From NCBI RefSeq assembly GCF_000337795.1, contig NZ_AOLP01000015.1:1-58941 (forward strand): a stretch of 58,941 bases of DNA. Direction: 5' to 3'. The translations under genes and the position numbers were made by a program. Origin of the DNA: Haloferax denitrificans ATCC 35960 (GTDB lineage: Archaea > Halobacteriota > Halobacteria > Halobacteriales > Haloferacaceae). The notes beneath the pieces were generated by a model. That model saw only the letters and a list, made by a program, of their open reading frames with translations, did not search any database and was not told where the DNA came from. This document shows positions 40,542-49,461 of this stretch, one piece after another; the first letter of the stretch is position 1; each line of letters begins with the position of its first letter.

Positions 40542-41456
40542 TCAGGACGAGGTCGTGGACTCCGAGTCCGAGCGAGCGGTCCCGGAGGGGTCGATTCCGA
40601 GGAGCTTCTGACAGAGCTGTCTGGCGGCGAACGAACAGAGGAAGTACCAGACGATCCACGCGGGCATGGGGCCGAAGACGGCGTCCTGCCAGCCCACCCG
40701 GCCGACGAGCGGGAGGATTACGTGCGCGGAGCCGGCGGCGACGTGGCCGCCGCGGACTTTCCAGCGCATCCAGAGGAACGCCGGGATGGTGACGAGCATT
40801 ATCCAGACCATCGGCTTGAACTGGGCTTTCATGACGCTCCACTGGTCGCCCATCGCCTCCATCTGCTCCGATTCGATGCGTTCGAGCGCGTCGTCGTCGC
40901 CGCGCTCTTTCGCCGCCTCCCGGCGCGACTTCAGGTCGTCCATCCGGGCCTGGTGGCGTTCGAGGAGTTCCGTGTCCTTCAGCCGGTCCTGCATCACGGT
41001 CGTGTAGAGGCCGGTCGCCGCGGCGAGGACGATGACCACGGCGTAGAACGGTATCGAGTGCGCCAGCGCCCCGAGCACGACGTTGTCGATGCCGGCGACC
41101 GCGTTTCGGACGCCGGCGTTCCAGTAGCCGGCGAACAGGACGACGACGCCGAGCGCGCCGAGCTTGTCCCACCGAGACCACGACGAGTCGGCGTCGCTTT
41201 CGTCTTCGGCGTTGGGGTCGCGAGACTGCAGTTTCGAGGCGATTCGCTCCGGGTCGGACAGGACGAAGCCGCCGGCCGCGGCGTCGGTCAGGACGCCCCG
41301 CTCGATGAGGCGACCCCACTGACCGCTCGACAGCGCGTCGTTCACGTCGCGCCAGCGGAGCTCTTCGGTCCCCTGTTTCGACCGCTCGACGACGACCGAG
41401 AGCGCCTCCCGCATCGCCGGATTGTCCAGTAACGTCTCTAGGGAGTCTGCGGGCAT
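40542..41456 (-). CDS. DUF106 family membrane protein (archaeal Oxa1/EMC3-like insertase)
   Basis: 304 residues. An N-terminal soluble part (1-90) has a winged-helix-like pattern (RWRDVNDALSSGQWGRLIERGVL). The Oxa1-like core follows: helix one near 138-160, a charged coiled-coil hairpin (about 165-212, with LERHQARMDDLKSRREAAKERGDD split by a turn), a helix MKAQFKPMVWIMLVTIPAFLWMRW near 218-240, and a third helix near 268-288. This is the three-helix plus coiled-coil layout of DUF106, related to YidC, EMC3 and TMCO1 insertases. It would help place membrane proteins. In many archaea DUF106 lies near secY; here they are about 4 kb apart on the same strand. Confidence 0.83.
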   Translation of the reverse strand: MPADSLETLLDNPAMREALSVVVERSKQGTEELRWRDVNDALSSGQWGRLIERGVLTDAAAGGFVLSDPERIASKLQSRDPNAEDESDADSSWSRWDKLGALGVVVLFAGYWNAGVRNAVAGIDNVVLGALAHSIPFYAVVIVLAAATGLYTTVMQDRLKDTELLERHQARMDDLKSRREAAKERGDDDALERIESEQMEAMGDQWSVMKAQFKPMVWIMLVTIPAFLWMRWKVRGGHVAAGSAHVILPLVGRVGWQDAVFGPMPAWIVWYFLCSFAARQLCQKLLGIDPSGTARSDSESTTSS

Positions 41457-41843
41457 TCACTCGCCCCTATTCGAGCGGTCGTTATCAACGCTTCCCTCCG
41501 CCGGAGCCCGGCCGCGGTGACGCTCGGTGGCTCGGTGTCGCCCCGGCGGGCCGTCGCGGTCCCGTCGGACGCCGGTTTTCTACTGTGATATCTGGACTTC
41601 GAGTGGTTTGCGAACGCCGGTCAGAACCGGGAAAAAACACGTTTCATCGATATCTGTGTCTCTCAAATCCGATACACAGGTCTCGAATTACTCCGGACAC
41701 GGTGGTGTTTCCCGCCGGACCGCGGCCGCTTTGCGTCGGCGTCGCCGCCGCGGACAGCCGTCGCGCCGGCCGTCTGCGACCGACCCGTCCTCGCTTTGTC
41801 ACGGGTCGTCCGCGCCCGGCGACGGGCGGAACGAGCTCACCGC
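41457..41843. other. Intergenic region between DUF106 and MATE genes
   Basis: About 390 bases without a convincing gene. It must contain the DUF106 promoter near 41460-41500. A moderately A/T-rich part (41580-41690) holds a 5-bp hairpin, CCGGT-CAGA-ACCGG (41617-41630), followed on the plus strand by six A (41632-41637); read on the minus strand this gives a T6 tract that could end the MATE transcript. GATATCTG occurs twice (about 41587 and 41653). Confidence 0.35.
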
Positions 41844-43310
41844 TCAGTCCATCCCGCTCGATAGCTCCACGTCGTCGTTCTCCAACTCGCCGCCGGCCGG
41901 CGACCCGCGGACGTCACCCTCGCGCCAGGTTCCTTGCCGGAACCAGAGCCACGCGATGGTCGCGCCCACGATGTTCGAGACGAAAAAGGCGATCCAGATG
42001 CCCCGAACGTCGGTGGTCCCGAGGAACCAGAAGTCCGTCGGGAGGAGCCCCTGCGACGCGACGAAGGCGACCGGAAGCCGGATGCCGGCGAGGGTGACGA
42101 CCGATATCACCGCGGCGATGAGGGTCTTGCCCGCGCCCCGGAAGCCGCCGGAAAAGGCCCGCATGATGCCGATGAAGCCGAACGACAGCGAGACGTACCG
42201 CAGGAACTCCGCGCCCACTTCGAGCACCTCGGCGTCGGTCGTGAACACCGAGACGATGGGTTCGGGAACGAGGAAGATGGCGACGCCGAGCAGGCCGAGG
42301 ACGAAGAACAGGCCCTTGGCGGCGACGTAGTTCGCCTGCTCCGCGCGGTCGTACTTCCCCGCGCCGATGTTCTGGCCGGACATCGTCTCGACGCCGCGGG
42401 CGACGGCGATAGCGGGGAGGAAGATGACCGAGAACACGCGGGTCCCGATGCCGAACGCCGCGACGACGGAGGTCGAAAACAGCCCGACGACGATGAGAAG
42501 CGCGTTGATAGAGAGCGCGCGGCCCGTCCCCTCGATGCTGGCGGGGATGCCGATGCGGAGAATCTTCCGCAGGTACTCGAAGTCCGGCCGCATGTCCGCG
42601 AGGTGAATCTGGATGCCTCTGCTCCCCGACACCATGATGGCGATGCCGACGACCATCGCGAGGACCCGCGAGATGACGGTGGCGATGGCCGCGCCCTGAA
42701 TCCCGAGCTGGGGGAACTGCACCGGTCCGAGCGCCCACCCGTTGATGAAAAACGGGTCGAGGACGACGTTGAGGACGACGGTTCCGAACATCACCAGCAT
42801 CGGCGTGATGGTGTCGCCCGCCCCGCGCATCAGCGAGATGAACACGAAGAAGCCGAACATGAACGGGAGGCCGAGCGCGATGACCTGCATGTAGGCCGTC
42901 GCGCCCGGCAACACGTCCGGCGAGGCCCCGAGGAAGTCGAGGAACGGCCGGACGACGGGGTAGCCGAGCCCGCCGAGTATCGCGGAGCCGAGGAGCGCGA
43001 ACGTGACGGTCTGCGAGGCCGCGTACTCGGCTTTGTCCGTCTCCTCGGCCCCGGTGTGCTGGGCGACGAGGACGCTCCCGGCGACGGACAGCCCCATCCC
43101 GAGCGAGATGAGGAGAAACACCATCGGGAAGGCGAACGAGATGGCGGCCAGCGCCTCCGTCGAGTACTGGCCGAGCCAGAACGTGTCCGCGAGGTTGTAG
43201 GCGGTCTGGAGGAGGTTCGTGACGACGATGGGAAGCGACAGGTAGAGAAGCGGCCTGACGATGCCGCCCTCGGTGAGGTTGAGTTCCTCTTGTCCCTTGA
43301 ACAGGCTCAT
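41844..43310 (-). CDS. MATE family multidrug efflux transporter
   Basis: 488 residues with about twelve hydrophobic helices in two similar halves. The opening MSLFKGQEELNLTEGGIVRPLLYLSLPIVVTNLL and NLADTFWLGQYSTEALAA are typical of NorM/DinF-type MATE proteins, as is GIGTRVFSVIFLPAIAVARG in the second half. It would export cationic compounds using a Na+ or H+ gradient. It is translationally coupled to a TetR regulator (ATGA overlap at 43307-43310) whose operator-like palindrome lies upstream of both, so expression is probably induced by a TetR ligand, perhaps the exported compound. Confidence 0.88.
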   Translation of the reverse strand: MSLFKGQEELNLTEGGIVRPLLYLSLPIVVTNLLQTAYNLADTFWLGQYSTEALAAISFAFPMVFLLISLGMGLSVAGSVLVAQHTGAEETDKAEYAASQTVTFALLGSAILGGLGYPVVRPFLDFLGASPDVLPGATAYMQVIALGLPFMFGFFVFISLMRGAGDTITPMLVMFGTVVLNVVLDPFFINGWALGPVQFPQLGIQGAAIATVISRVLAMVVGIAIMVSGSRGIQIHLADMRPDFEYLRKILRIGIPASIEGTGRALSINALLIVVGLFSTSVVAAFGIGTRVFSVIFLPAIAVARGVETMSGQNIGAGKYDRAEQANYVAAKGLFFVLGLLGVAIFLVPEPIVSVFTTDAEVLEVGAEFLRYVSLSFGFIGIMRAFSGGFRGAGKTLIAAVISVVTLAGIRLPVAFVASQGLLPTDFWFLGTTDVRGIWIAFFVSNIVGATIAWLWFRQGTWREGDVRGSPAGGELENDDVELSSGMD

Positions 43311-43897
43311 CCGTCCGCCCCCTCACCCGGCGTCCAGCCGAGGCGGAGCTCCAGCGCGTCCTCGACGATTCGCCGGGTCTCCGCGGGATGTTCGTCGAGC
43401 GCGACGGCGCGGGCGTGCGCGCCGTTGCTCATGGTCGTGATTAGCCGCGCAACCTCTTCGGGGTCGGCCTCGTCGAACCGGCCGGCCGCCACGCCGTCGC
43501 GGACGATGTCGGCGACGACTCCGCGCATCACGCCGTCGAAGTCGAGGAAGCGCTCGCGGAACAGCTCGTGGTAGGGCGCTTGGGCCTTCAGTTCCATGAT
43601 AGCCACGGGAAAGCCGTCCGATTCGGGGTCCTTCGGACTGAAAACCGCGTCGAGAACCGTGTCGAGACGCTTTCGCGGGTCGGCCGCGCCGCACGATAGC
43701 TTCGACTCGAACCGCTCGATGAGGTCGTCGAGAAACGCGTTCAGGAGCTCCTCTTTCGTGTCGAAGTGGTAGTGAATCGCGGCGCTCGTCATCGACGACT
43801 CGTCCGCGATTCGCTGTACCGTCAGGCCGGCGTACCCGTGTTCGCAGAGCGCCCGATTGGTCGCATCGAGTATCTCGGCTCTGGTCTCTCCGTCCAT
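43307..43897 (-). CDS. TetR/AcrR family transcriptional repressor
   Basis: 196 residues. N-terminal HTH: AEILDATNRALCEHGYAGLTVQRIADESSMTSAAIHYHFDTKEELLNAFLDD, the standard TetR three-helix pattern. The C-terminal 130 residues are the helical ligand-binding and dimer domain (BetI/YfiR-like). It heads a two-gene operon with the MATE pump. The perfect palindrome 16 bases upstream of its start predicts autoregulation. Confidence 0.88.
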   Translation of the reverse strand: MDGETRAEILDATNRALCEHGYAGLTVQRIADESSMTSAAIHYHFDTKEELLNAFLDDLIERFESKLSCGAADPRKRLDTVLDAVFSPKDPESDGFPVAIMELKAQAPYHELFRERFLDFDGVMRGVVADIVRDGVAAGRFDEADPEEVARLITTMSNGAHARAVALDEHPAETRRIVEDALELRLGWTPGEGADG

Positions 43898-43912
43898 CTT
43901 CTGCCCCGACTT

Positions 43913-43926
43913 ACTGACTGGTCAGT
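43913..43926. promoter_or_regulatory. TetR operator candidate ACTGAC-TG-GTCAGT
   Basis: A perfect 6-bp inverted repeat with a two-base centre, 16-29 bases upstream of the tetR start codon. Palindromes of the form TTACTGAC..GTCAGTAA are typical TetR-family sites. Its place over the core promoter implies repression of the tetR-MATE operon. Confidence 0.7.
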
Positions 43927-43994
43927 TAAGAGGCTTTGGACCCCGAACGGCTCTGTGGGGGCGTCTCACCCCGCCCGACTGCCGGTGTTTCTAA

Positions 43995-44011
43995 GTACCC
44001 GAATCGGGTAC
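43995..44011. promoter_or_regulatory. Palindrome GTACCCG-AAT-CGGGTAC upstream of the histidine kinase
   Basis: Perfect 7-bp arms with a three-base centre, ending ten bases before the GTG at 44022; GTACCCGA is also repeated directly at 43995 and 44008. It could be an operator, or a hairpin that hides the start of the message. It is distinct from the TetR palindrome 70 bases away. Confidence 0.5.
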
Positions 44012-44021
44012 CCGAGTACAC

Positions 44022-46058
44022 GTGTCTCTCTTGCCGTCACCGTACGTGGGCGCGCTCGTCCTCGCGACCGTGCTATCCGCCGGCGTCGCGAGCTACGGGT
44101 GGCGGTACCGAGACGAGCCGAGCGGACGCTGGTTCATCGCCCTCACCGTGAGCGCCGGCTGTTGGTCGCTTTTCGAGCTGTCTTTCCTCGTCGCCGACTC
44201 GCCGGACGCCCGGTTCCTGTGGTTCGTTTTGGAGTCGGTTCCCGCGGAGTGGTCGGTGTTTTTCACCCTGCTTTTCGCCCTCGAAATCGCGGGCTACGAG
44301 CGGTGGGTCTCGCGGCGGACCGCCGCGCTCCTCGCCGTGTGGCCCGTGCTGGCTATCACGGGAGTGGCGACGAACGCCCTCGGAGTCCACGCGCTCCTGT
44401 GGGAGTCGCTGTCGTTTGCGACCGTCGGCGGAATCACCGCGACCGAGGTCGTTCCCGGGCCGCTGTTCTGGGTCGACGTGGCCTACAGCTACGTCGCCAT
44501 CGGAGCCGCGCTCGTCGTCCTCGGCATCCACTGTCTCCGGAGCCGACAGATATACAGGAAACAGGCGCTCGTCCTGTTCGTCGCAATCCTCACTCCCGCC
44601 GTCGTCGGCTCGGCCTATCTCCTGAGCCCGTTTATGCCCGCCAACCCCATCGCCGTCTCGTTCGCCGTCACGTCGTCGCTCTTCGCGGTGGGCCTCTCGC
44701 GGTACCGCATCCTCGACATCAGCCCCATCGCGCGCGACCTCGTCATCGAACGGATGGCCGACCCCGTCGTCGTCGTCGACCGAAAGGGCAGACTGGCCGA
44801 CAGCAACCCGGCGGCGAGGGCGCTTTTCGACGGCTCTCCCTCGTCGCTTGGCTCCCCCGTCGCCGACGTGTTCGGCGCAGAGACCGCGTCGGCGCTCGAA
44901 GCCGGCGGGGAACTGCGGGTCGTCGACGACAACGGCGAGGCGCGGCACTTCGAGGTCGACCGGTCGGCCGTGACCGACGGCCGAGACGTGGTTCGCGGCC
45001 ACCTGCACATCCTCCACGACATCACCGAGCGCCGCGTCCGCGAGCGGTGGTTTCGCGCGCTCACGGAGAACGCCTCCGACCTCATCTTCGTCCTCGACGC
45101 CGACGGCTCGGTCACCTACCTGAGCGACTCGGCCGCCCAGACGCTCGGGGCCGACGAGGACCCGAGCGAGGTGCGGTCGCTGAAGCGGTTTCTCCACCCC
45201 GACGACGAGGACGCCGCCACCGAGACGTTCCGGGAGGCGTTGGAGCGCCCCGACGAGGACGCCACCGCCGAACTCCGGTTCCGCAGTTCGACCCGCGGGT
45301 GGCGCGTCTTCGGCGTCCGGTGTCGGAACCTCCTCGACGACCCCGTCGTCGGCGGCGTCGTCGTCAACGCCCAGGACGTGACCGACCGACGGAAGCACGA
45401 ACAACAGCTCGAAACGTTCGCCAACGTCGTCTCCCACGACCTGCGTAACCCGCTGAACGTGGCGGCGGGCTACCTCGAACTGGTGAAGGAGGCCGACCGA
45501 CCGGACCCGGACCACGTCGAGCGAATCGAGGCGGCCCACGAGCGCATGGGCGAGATAATCAGCGACGTGCTCGCGCTCGCCCGCGGCGGGACGGTCGACG
45601 AGCGCGAGACGGTCTCGCTCGACGCCGTCGCGGCGGAGGCGTGGACGAACGTCGAAACCGGCACCGCCACGCTCGATACCGCGGGGAGCGCGTCGTTCGC
45701 CGCGGACCGGACCCGGCTCCTCCAGCTCTTCGAGAACCTGTTTCGGAACGCGATCGAACACGTCGGCGACGGCGTGACGGTCACGGTCGGCGCGACCCGC
45801 GACGGCTTTTTCGTCGCGGACGACGGCCCCGGCGTGCCGCCGGCCGACCGCCCGAAGCTCTTCGAGTCCGGCTTCACCACGGCCGACGACGGCACCGGCT
45901 TCGGCCTCGCCATCGTCCGAGCCATCGCCGACGCCCACGGCTGGTCGGTCGGCTACGAGGACGCCCCGGGCGCCGGCGCGCGGTTCGTGATTCGCGGCGT
46001 CGAGCACGCTGGAGACGCGGCTCAGGACTCGACTCCGGCGTCGTCGGACGACGCCTGA
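44022..46058 (+). CDS. Membrane sensor histidine kinase (7TM-PAS-PAS)
   Basis: Begins with GTG; 678 residues. About seven hydrophobic helices in residues 8-225 match the haloarchaeal N-terminal 7TM histidine-kinase domain. A first PAS domain lies at about 241-340 and a second at 345-458. The HisKA motif FANVVSHDLRNPLN contains the phosphorylatable His472. The ATPase domain (about 560-665) has LFENLFRNAIEH (N box), VADDGPGVP (G1) and GTGFGLAI (G2). No response regulator is adjacent, as is usual in haloarchaea. The signal is unknown. The gene is monocistronic and divergent from the TetR-MATE operon. Confidence 0.87.
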   Translation: MSLLPSPYVGALVLATVLSAGVASYGWRYRDEPSGRWFIALTVSAGCWSLFELSFLVADSPDARFLWFVLESVPAEWSVFFTLLFALEIAGYERWVSRRTAALLAVWPVLAITGVATNALGVHALLWESLSFATVGGITATEVVPGPLFWVDVAYSYVAIGAALVVLGIHCLRSRQIYRKQALVLFVAILTPAVVGSAYLLSPFMPANPIAVSFAVTSSLFAVGLSRYRILDISPIARDLVIERMADPVVVVDRKGRLADSNPAARALFDGSPSSLGSPVADVFGAETASALEAGGELRVVDDNGEARHFEVDRSAVTDGRDVVRGHLHILHDITERRVRERWFRALTENASDLIFVLDADGSVTYLSDSAAQTLGADEDPSEVRSLKRFLHPDDEDAATETFREALERPDEDATAELRFRSSTRGWRVFGVRCRNLLDDPVVGGVVVNAQDVTDRRKHEQQLETFANVVSHDLRNPLNVAAGYLELVKEADRPDPDHVERIEAAHERMGEIISDVLALARGGTVDERETVSLDAVAAEAWTNVETGTATLDTAGSASFAADRTRLLQLFENLFRNAIEHVGDGVTVTVGATRDGFFVADDGPGVPPADRPKLFESGFTTADDGTGFGLAIVRAIADAHGWSVGYEDAPGAGARFVIRGVEHAGDAAQDSTPASSDDA

Positions 46059-46095
46059 TGACGGCCGACGCCGCCGTGACTGGACCGCCGCCGCG

Positions 46096-47259
46096 CTACC
46101 AAAACCGGTTCTCGTCGAGTCGTCGGAGCGCTTCCTCGACGGTCGCCTCGTTGCGGGAGAACGTAAACCGGACCCAGTCGGCGGAGCCCTCGGTGTAGAA
46201 ACTGCTCCCGGGGACGACGGCGACGCCGGCCTCGCGGACGAGCCTGTGGGCGAACTCGGTGTCGTCGGCGTCGCTCGGATAGCGCGTCAGCATGTAGTAC
46301 GCGCCGTCCGGTTTCACGGGGTCGAGGCCGACTTCGCGGAGGCCGTCGTACAGCAGTTCGCCGCGGCGCTCGTAGGAGTCCGAGAGGTCGTCGTAGTAGT
46401 CAGCCGGGAGCGACAGCGCCTCGACGCCCGCCCGCTGGAACGGCGTCGGCGCGCAGATGCTCGTGTAGTCGTGGACCTTCCGCAACTCGGCCGAAAGCGG
46501 TTCGGGCGCGAGCGCGAACCCGACGCGCCAGCCCGTCACGGAGTACGTCTTCGACAGCCCCGTACAGACGACGGTCCGCCCGGCGAGGCCGTCGATTTCG
46601 ACCGGGCTGACGTAGTCGTCTGCGTAGACGATGTGCTCGTATATCTCGTCGGTGACGACGACGAGGTCCTCCTCGGCGGCGACGTCCGCGACGAGTTCGA
46701 GTTCGGCGGGCGAAAAGACGTTCCCCGTCGGGTTGTGCGGGTGATTGAGAATCAGCATCGACGCGTCCTCGGCGGCGTCCCACAGCGCGTCGGCGTCGAG
46801 TTCGAGGCCGTCTGTGATGTCGAGCGGCATCGGCTCGCCCCCGGCGAACTGGACGGCCGGGATGTAGCTCTCGTAGGTCGGCTCGAAGTAGATGACGCCG
46901 TCGCCGGGGTCGCAGAGCGCGAGGAGCGTCGAGACGACGGCCTCGCTCGTCCCGGTGGTGACGGTGACCTCAGTTTCGGGGTCGTAGCGGACACCCTTCC
47001 ACTCGGCGTAGCGCTCCGAGACCGCCTCGCGGAGTTCCGGCAGGCCCCACGTGATGGTGTACTGGCTCGACGTGTCGATTGCGTCTTTGGCGGCTTCTTT
47101 CACGCTCGCCGGCGTCTCGTCCTCGTCGGGAATCCCCTGCGAGAGGTTGATTGCGTCGTGTTCGTGCGCCTCGCGGGTCATCTCCCGGATGACGGACTCG
47201 CGGGTTCCGGCGACGCGCTCGCTCCCGATGCGTCGGGAAAAGGGGGACGGTGTCGGCAT
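46096..47259 (-). CDS. Class I/II PLP-dependent aminotransferase
   Basis: The start is set at the ATG at 47259 (387 residues); an in-frame ATG eight codons upstream is also possible. Fold type I markers: INLSQGIPDEDET near 40, QYTITWGLPELREAV, NHPHNPTGNVFSP near 170 with the PLP-contact Asn, VVTDEIYEHIVY near 200, and TGLSKTYSVTGWRVGF near 230 with the Schiff-base Lys. The final SRNEATVEEALRRL contains the carboxylate-binding Arg region. It probably transaminates aspartate or an aromatic amino acid with 2-oxoglutarate. It stands alone, divergent from acetyl-CoA synthetase 1. Confidence 0.88.
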   Translation of the reverse strand: MPTPSPFSRRIGSERVAGTRESVIREMTREAHEHDAINLSQGIPDEDETPASVKEAAKDAIDTSSQYTITWGLPELREAVSERYAEWKGVRYDPETEVTVTTGTSEAVVSTLLALCDPGDGVIYFEPTYESYIPAVQFAGGEPMPLDITDGLELDADALWDAAEDASMLILNHPHNPTGNVFSPAELELVADVAAEEDLVVVTDEIYEHIVYADDYVSPVEIDGLAGRTVVCTGLSKTYSVTGWRVGFALAPEPLSAELRKVHDYTSICAPTPFQRAGVEALSLPADYYDDLSDSYERRGELLYDGLREVGLDPVKPDGAYYMLTRYPSDADDTEFAHRLVREAGVAVVPGSSFYTEGSADWVRFTFSRNEATVEEALRRLDENRFW

Positions 47260-47334
47260 ACGTGGGCTGGGACTGGCTGACACAAGAAGCTTGGCGGACG
47301 CGCTCGGCGCGCCGGGTCGCCTCTCCCGACGAAC

Positions 47335-47342
47335 GTTTTAAT
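47335..47342 (+). promoter_or_regulatory. TATA box of acetyl-CoA synthetase 1
   Basis: GTTTTAAT lies 26-33 bases before the ATG at 47368, the normal position for a nearly leaderless haloarchaeal transcript. Confidence 0.45.
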
Positions 47343-47367
47343 GCGATGAGGCCGACGTACCACCTGT

Positions 47368-49320
47368 ATGTCGAACCGTCGCGGGCCGGACTTCGAAACG
47401 AGGATGGCCGGAGACGAGGAGATTCCGCCTCCGCCGCAGTTCGTCGAGCAGGCCACCGTCACTGACGACTCGGTCTACGACGAGTTCGAGGAGAACTGGC
47501 CCGACTGCTGGGCCCGAGCGGCGGCGACGCTCGACTGGTTCGACCCGTACGAGTCGGTCCTCCCGGACGACGAACCCCCGTTCGAGTGGTTCGCCGGCGG
47601 GACGCTGAACGCCTGCTACAACTGTCTCGACCGGCACGTCGAAGCCGGCGCGAAAAACCGCGTCGCCATCAAGTGGGAGAGCCACCTCGGCGAGACGCGG
47701 ACGTACACGTATCAAGACCTCTACCGCGAGGTCAACGAGTTCGCGGCCGCGCTCCGCGCGCAGGGCGTCGAAGAAGACGACGTGGTCACGCTCTACATGC
47801 CGATGATTCCGGAACTGCCAATCGCCATGCTCGCGTGCGCCCGCATCGGCGCACCCCACAACGTCGTCTTCGCGGGGCTGTCGGCCGACGCGCTGGCGAC
47901 GCGGCTGGAGAGCGCGGACTCGCGGTTCCTCGTCACCTGCGACGGCTACTACCGGCGGGGGAGCGCCATCTTCCTGAAGAGCAAGGCCGACGACGCTCGT
48001 CTCAAGGCCGCCCACGACCTCGAAGAGATGGTCGTCGTCGAGCACCTCGGCGAGACCGGACACCTCGGCGCGGGACAGCACACCTACGACGAACTGGTCG
48101 AAGCCCACGCCGGCGCGGAGGTCGAGCCGGTCGAGCGAGCGGCCGACGACGTGCTGTTTCTCATCCACACGTCGGGGACGACGGGCGAGCCGAAGCGCGT
48201 CGAACACGTCACCGGCGGCTACCTCGCCCACGTCACGTGGACGTCGCAGGCGGTGTTGGACCTCAAGCCCGAGGACACGTATCTCTGTACGGCGAACATC
48301 GGCTGGATTAGCGGCCACTCGTACGTGGTCTACGGGCCGCTGGCGCTCGGAACGACGGCGGTGATGTACGAGGGGACGCCGAACTACCCGGAGCGCGACC
48401 GCATCTGGGACCTCATCGAGGAGAACGCCGTCGACGTGTTCTACACCGCGCCGACGGCGATTCGGTCGTTCATGAAGTGGGACACGTCGCTCCCCGAGTC
48501 GCGGGACCTGTCGAGTCTCCGCCTGCTCGGGACGGTCGGCGAGCCAATCGACCCGCGGGCGTGGAAGTGGTACTACGAACACGTCGGCAACGGGAACTGC
48601 CCCGTCGTGGACACGTGGTGGCAGACCGAGACCGGCGGGATGATGATAACGACCCTGCCGGGCGTGAAAAACATGAAACCCGGCTCCGCCGGCCCGCCGC
48701 TCCCCGGCGTCGGCGCTCGGGTCGTCGACGGCCGCGGCGAGGAAGTGCCCGCGAACGAGGCCGGCTATCTCGTTCTCACGCGCCCGTGGCCCGGGATGCC
48801 GCTCGCACTGCGACGCGGCCACCGGTGGGGCGAGGACGCGGCGAAGTTCGACGTGGACGGGTGGCACTACTTCACCGGCGACGGCGCGAAAGTAGACGAC
48901 GACGGCTACGTCACCGTGCTCGGGCGCGTGGACGACGTCATCAACGTCTCGGGCCACCGCCTCGGGACGATGGAAATCGAGTCGGCCATCGTCGGTGTCG
49001 AGGGCGTCGTCGAGGCCGCCGTCGTCAGCGTCGACGACGCCGACGCGGGCGGCATCCACGCCTACGTCACGCTGGAGACGGGCGTCTCCGGAGACGACGA
49101 CCTCCGCGAGCGCATCGCCGCACACGTCCGCGAGCGCATCGGTCCGATTGCCACGCCGGACGCCGTCGTGTTCACGCCCGACCTCCCGAAGACGCGCTCC
49201 GGGAAGATAATGCGCCGGTTCCTCGAAAACATCACTAACGGCGAGGAGTTCGGCGACACGTCCGCGCTCCAGAACCCGGAAATCGTCGGCGAACTCGAAT
49301 CCATCGTCCGAGACGACTGA
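47368..49320 (+). CDS. Acetyl-CoA synthetase (AMP-forming), copy 1
   Basis: 650 residues. All adenylate-forming motifs are recognisable: HTSGTTGEPKR (P-loop, 267-277), YGPLALGTTAVMYEGTP, VDTWWQTETGG (acetate and ATP pocket), the VLGRVDDVINVSGHRLGTMEIE hinge, and KTRSGKIMRR with the catalytic, acetylatable Lys. In the P-loop the usual Gly after PK is Arg (residue 277), while copy 2 keeps PKGV. Copy 1 is also shorter in the region before the P-loop and has a Pro-rich N-terminus. It shares long identical stretches with copy 2 (for example the segment around TYTYQDLYREVNEFAAALRA), so the two are recent paralogues or have undergone gene conversion. It may prefer a different short acid. Confidence 0.85.
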   Translation: MSNRRGPDFETRMAGDEEIPPPPQFVEQATVTDDSVYDEFEENWPDCWARAAATLDWFDPYESVLPDDEPPFEWFAGGTLNACYNCLDRHVEAGAKNRVAIKWESHLGETRTYTYQDLYREVNEFAAALRAQGVEEDDVVTLYMPMIPELPIAMLACARIGAPHNVVFAGLSADALATRLESADSRFLVTCDGYYRRGSAIFLKSKADDARLKAAHDLEEMVVVEHLGETGHLGAGQHTYDELVEAHAGAEVEPVERAADDVLFLIHTSGTTGEPKRVEHVTGGYLAHVTWTSQAVLDLKPEDTYLCTANIGWISGHSYVVYGPLALGTTAVMYEGTPNYPERDRIWDLIEENAVDVFYTAPTAIRSFMKWDTSLPESRDLSSLRLLGTVGEPIDPRAWKWYYEHVGNGNCPVVDTWWQTETGGMMITTLPGVKNMKPGSAGPPLPGVGARVVDGRGEEVPANEAGYLVLTRPWPGMPLALRRGHRWGEDAAKFDVDGWHYFTGDGAKVDDDGYVTVLGRVDDVINVSGHRLGTMEIESAIVGVEGVVEAAVVSVDDADAGGIHAYVTLETGVSGDDDLRERIAAHVRERIGPIATPDAVVFTPDLPKTRSGKIMRRFLENITNGEEFGDTSALQNPEIVGELESIVRDD

Positions 49321-49427
49321 CGGCGTTTCGGATATTTCAATCTCGACGAAACGGAGTTGAGGCCGTTGAAAGCGGTTCTCCCGTAGTTTGCCGTTTCAAC
49401 CCTATCAATTCCTCCGCCTACCGGAAG

Positions 49428-49433
49428 ATTTAG
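49428..49433 (+). promoter_or_regulatory. TATA-like box of the Bat-type regulator gene
   Basis: ATTTAG lies about 29-34 bases upstream of the ATG at 49462 in an otherwise GC-rich spacer. Confidence 0.3.
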
Positions 49434-49461
49434 TTCGGTCTTAGACAGTGTTGCGAAACGA

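Noticed and set aside
41617-41637. Rho-independent style terminator on the plus strand
   Set aside because: The hairpin is followed by A, not T, on the plus strand, and no plus-strand gene ends nearby.
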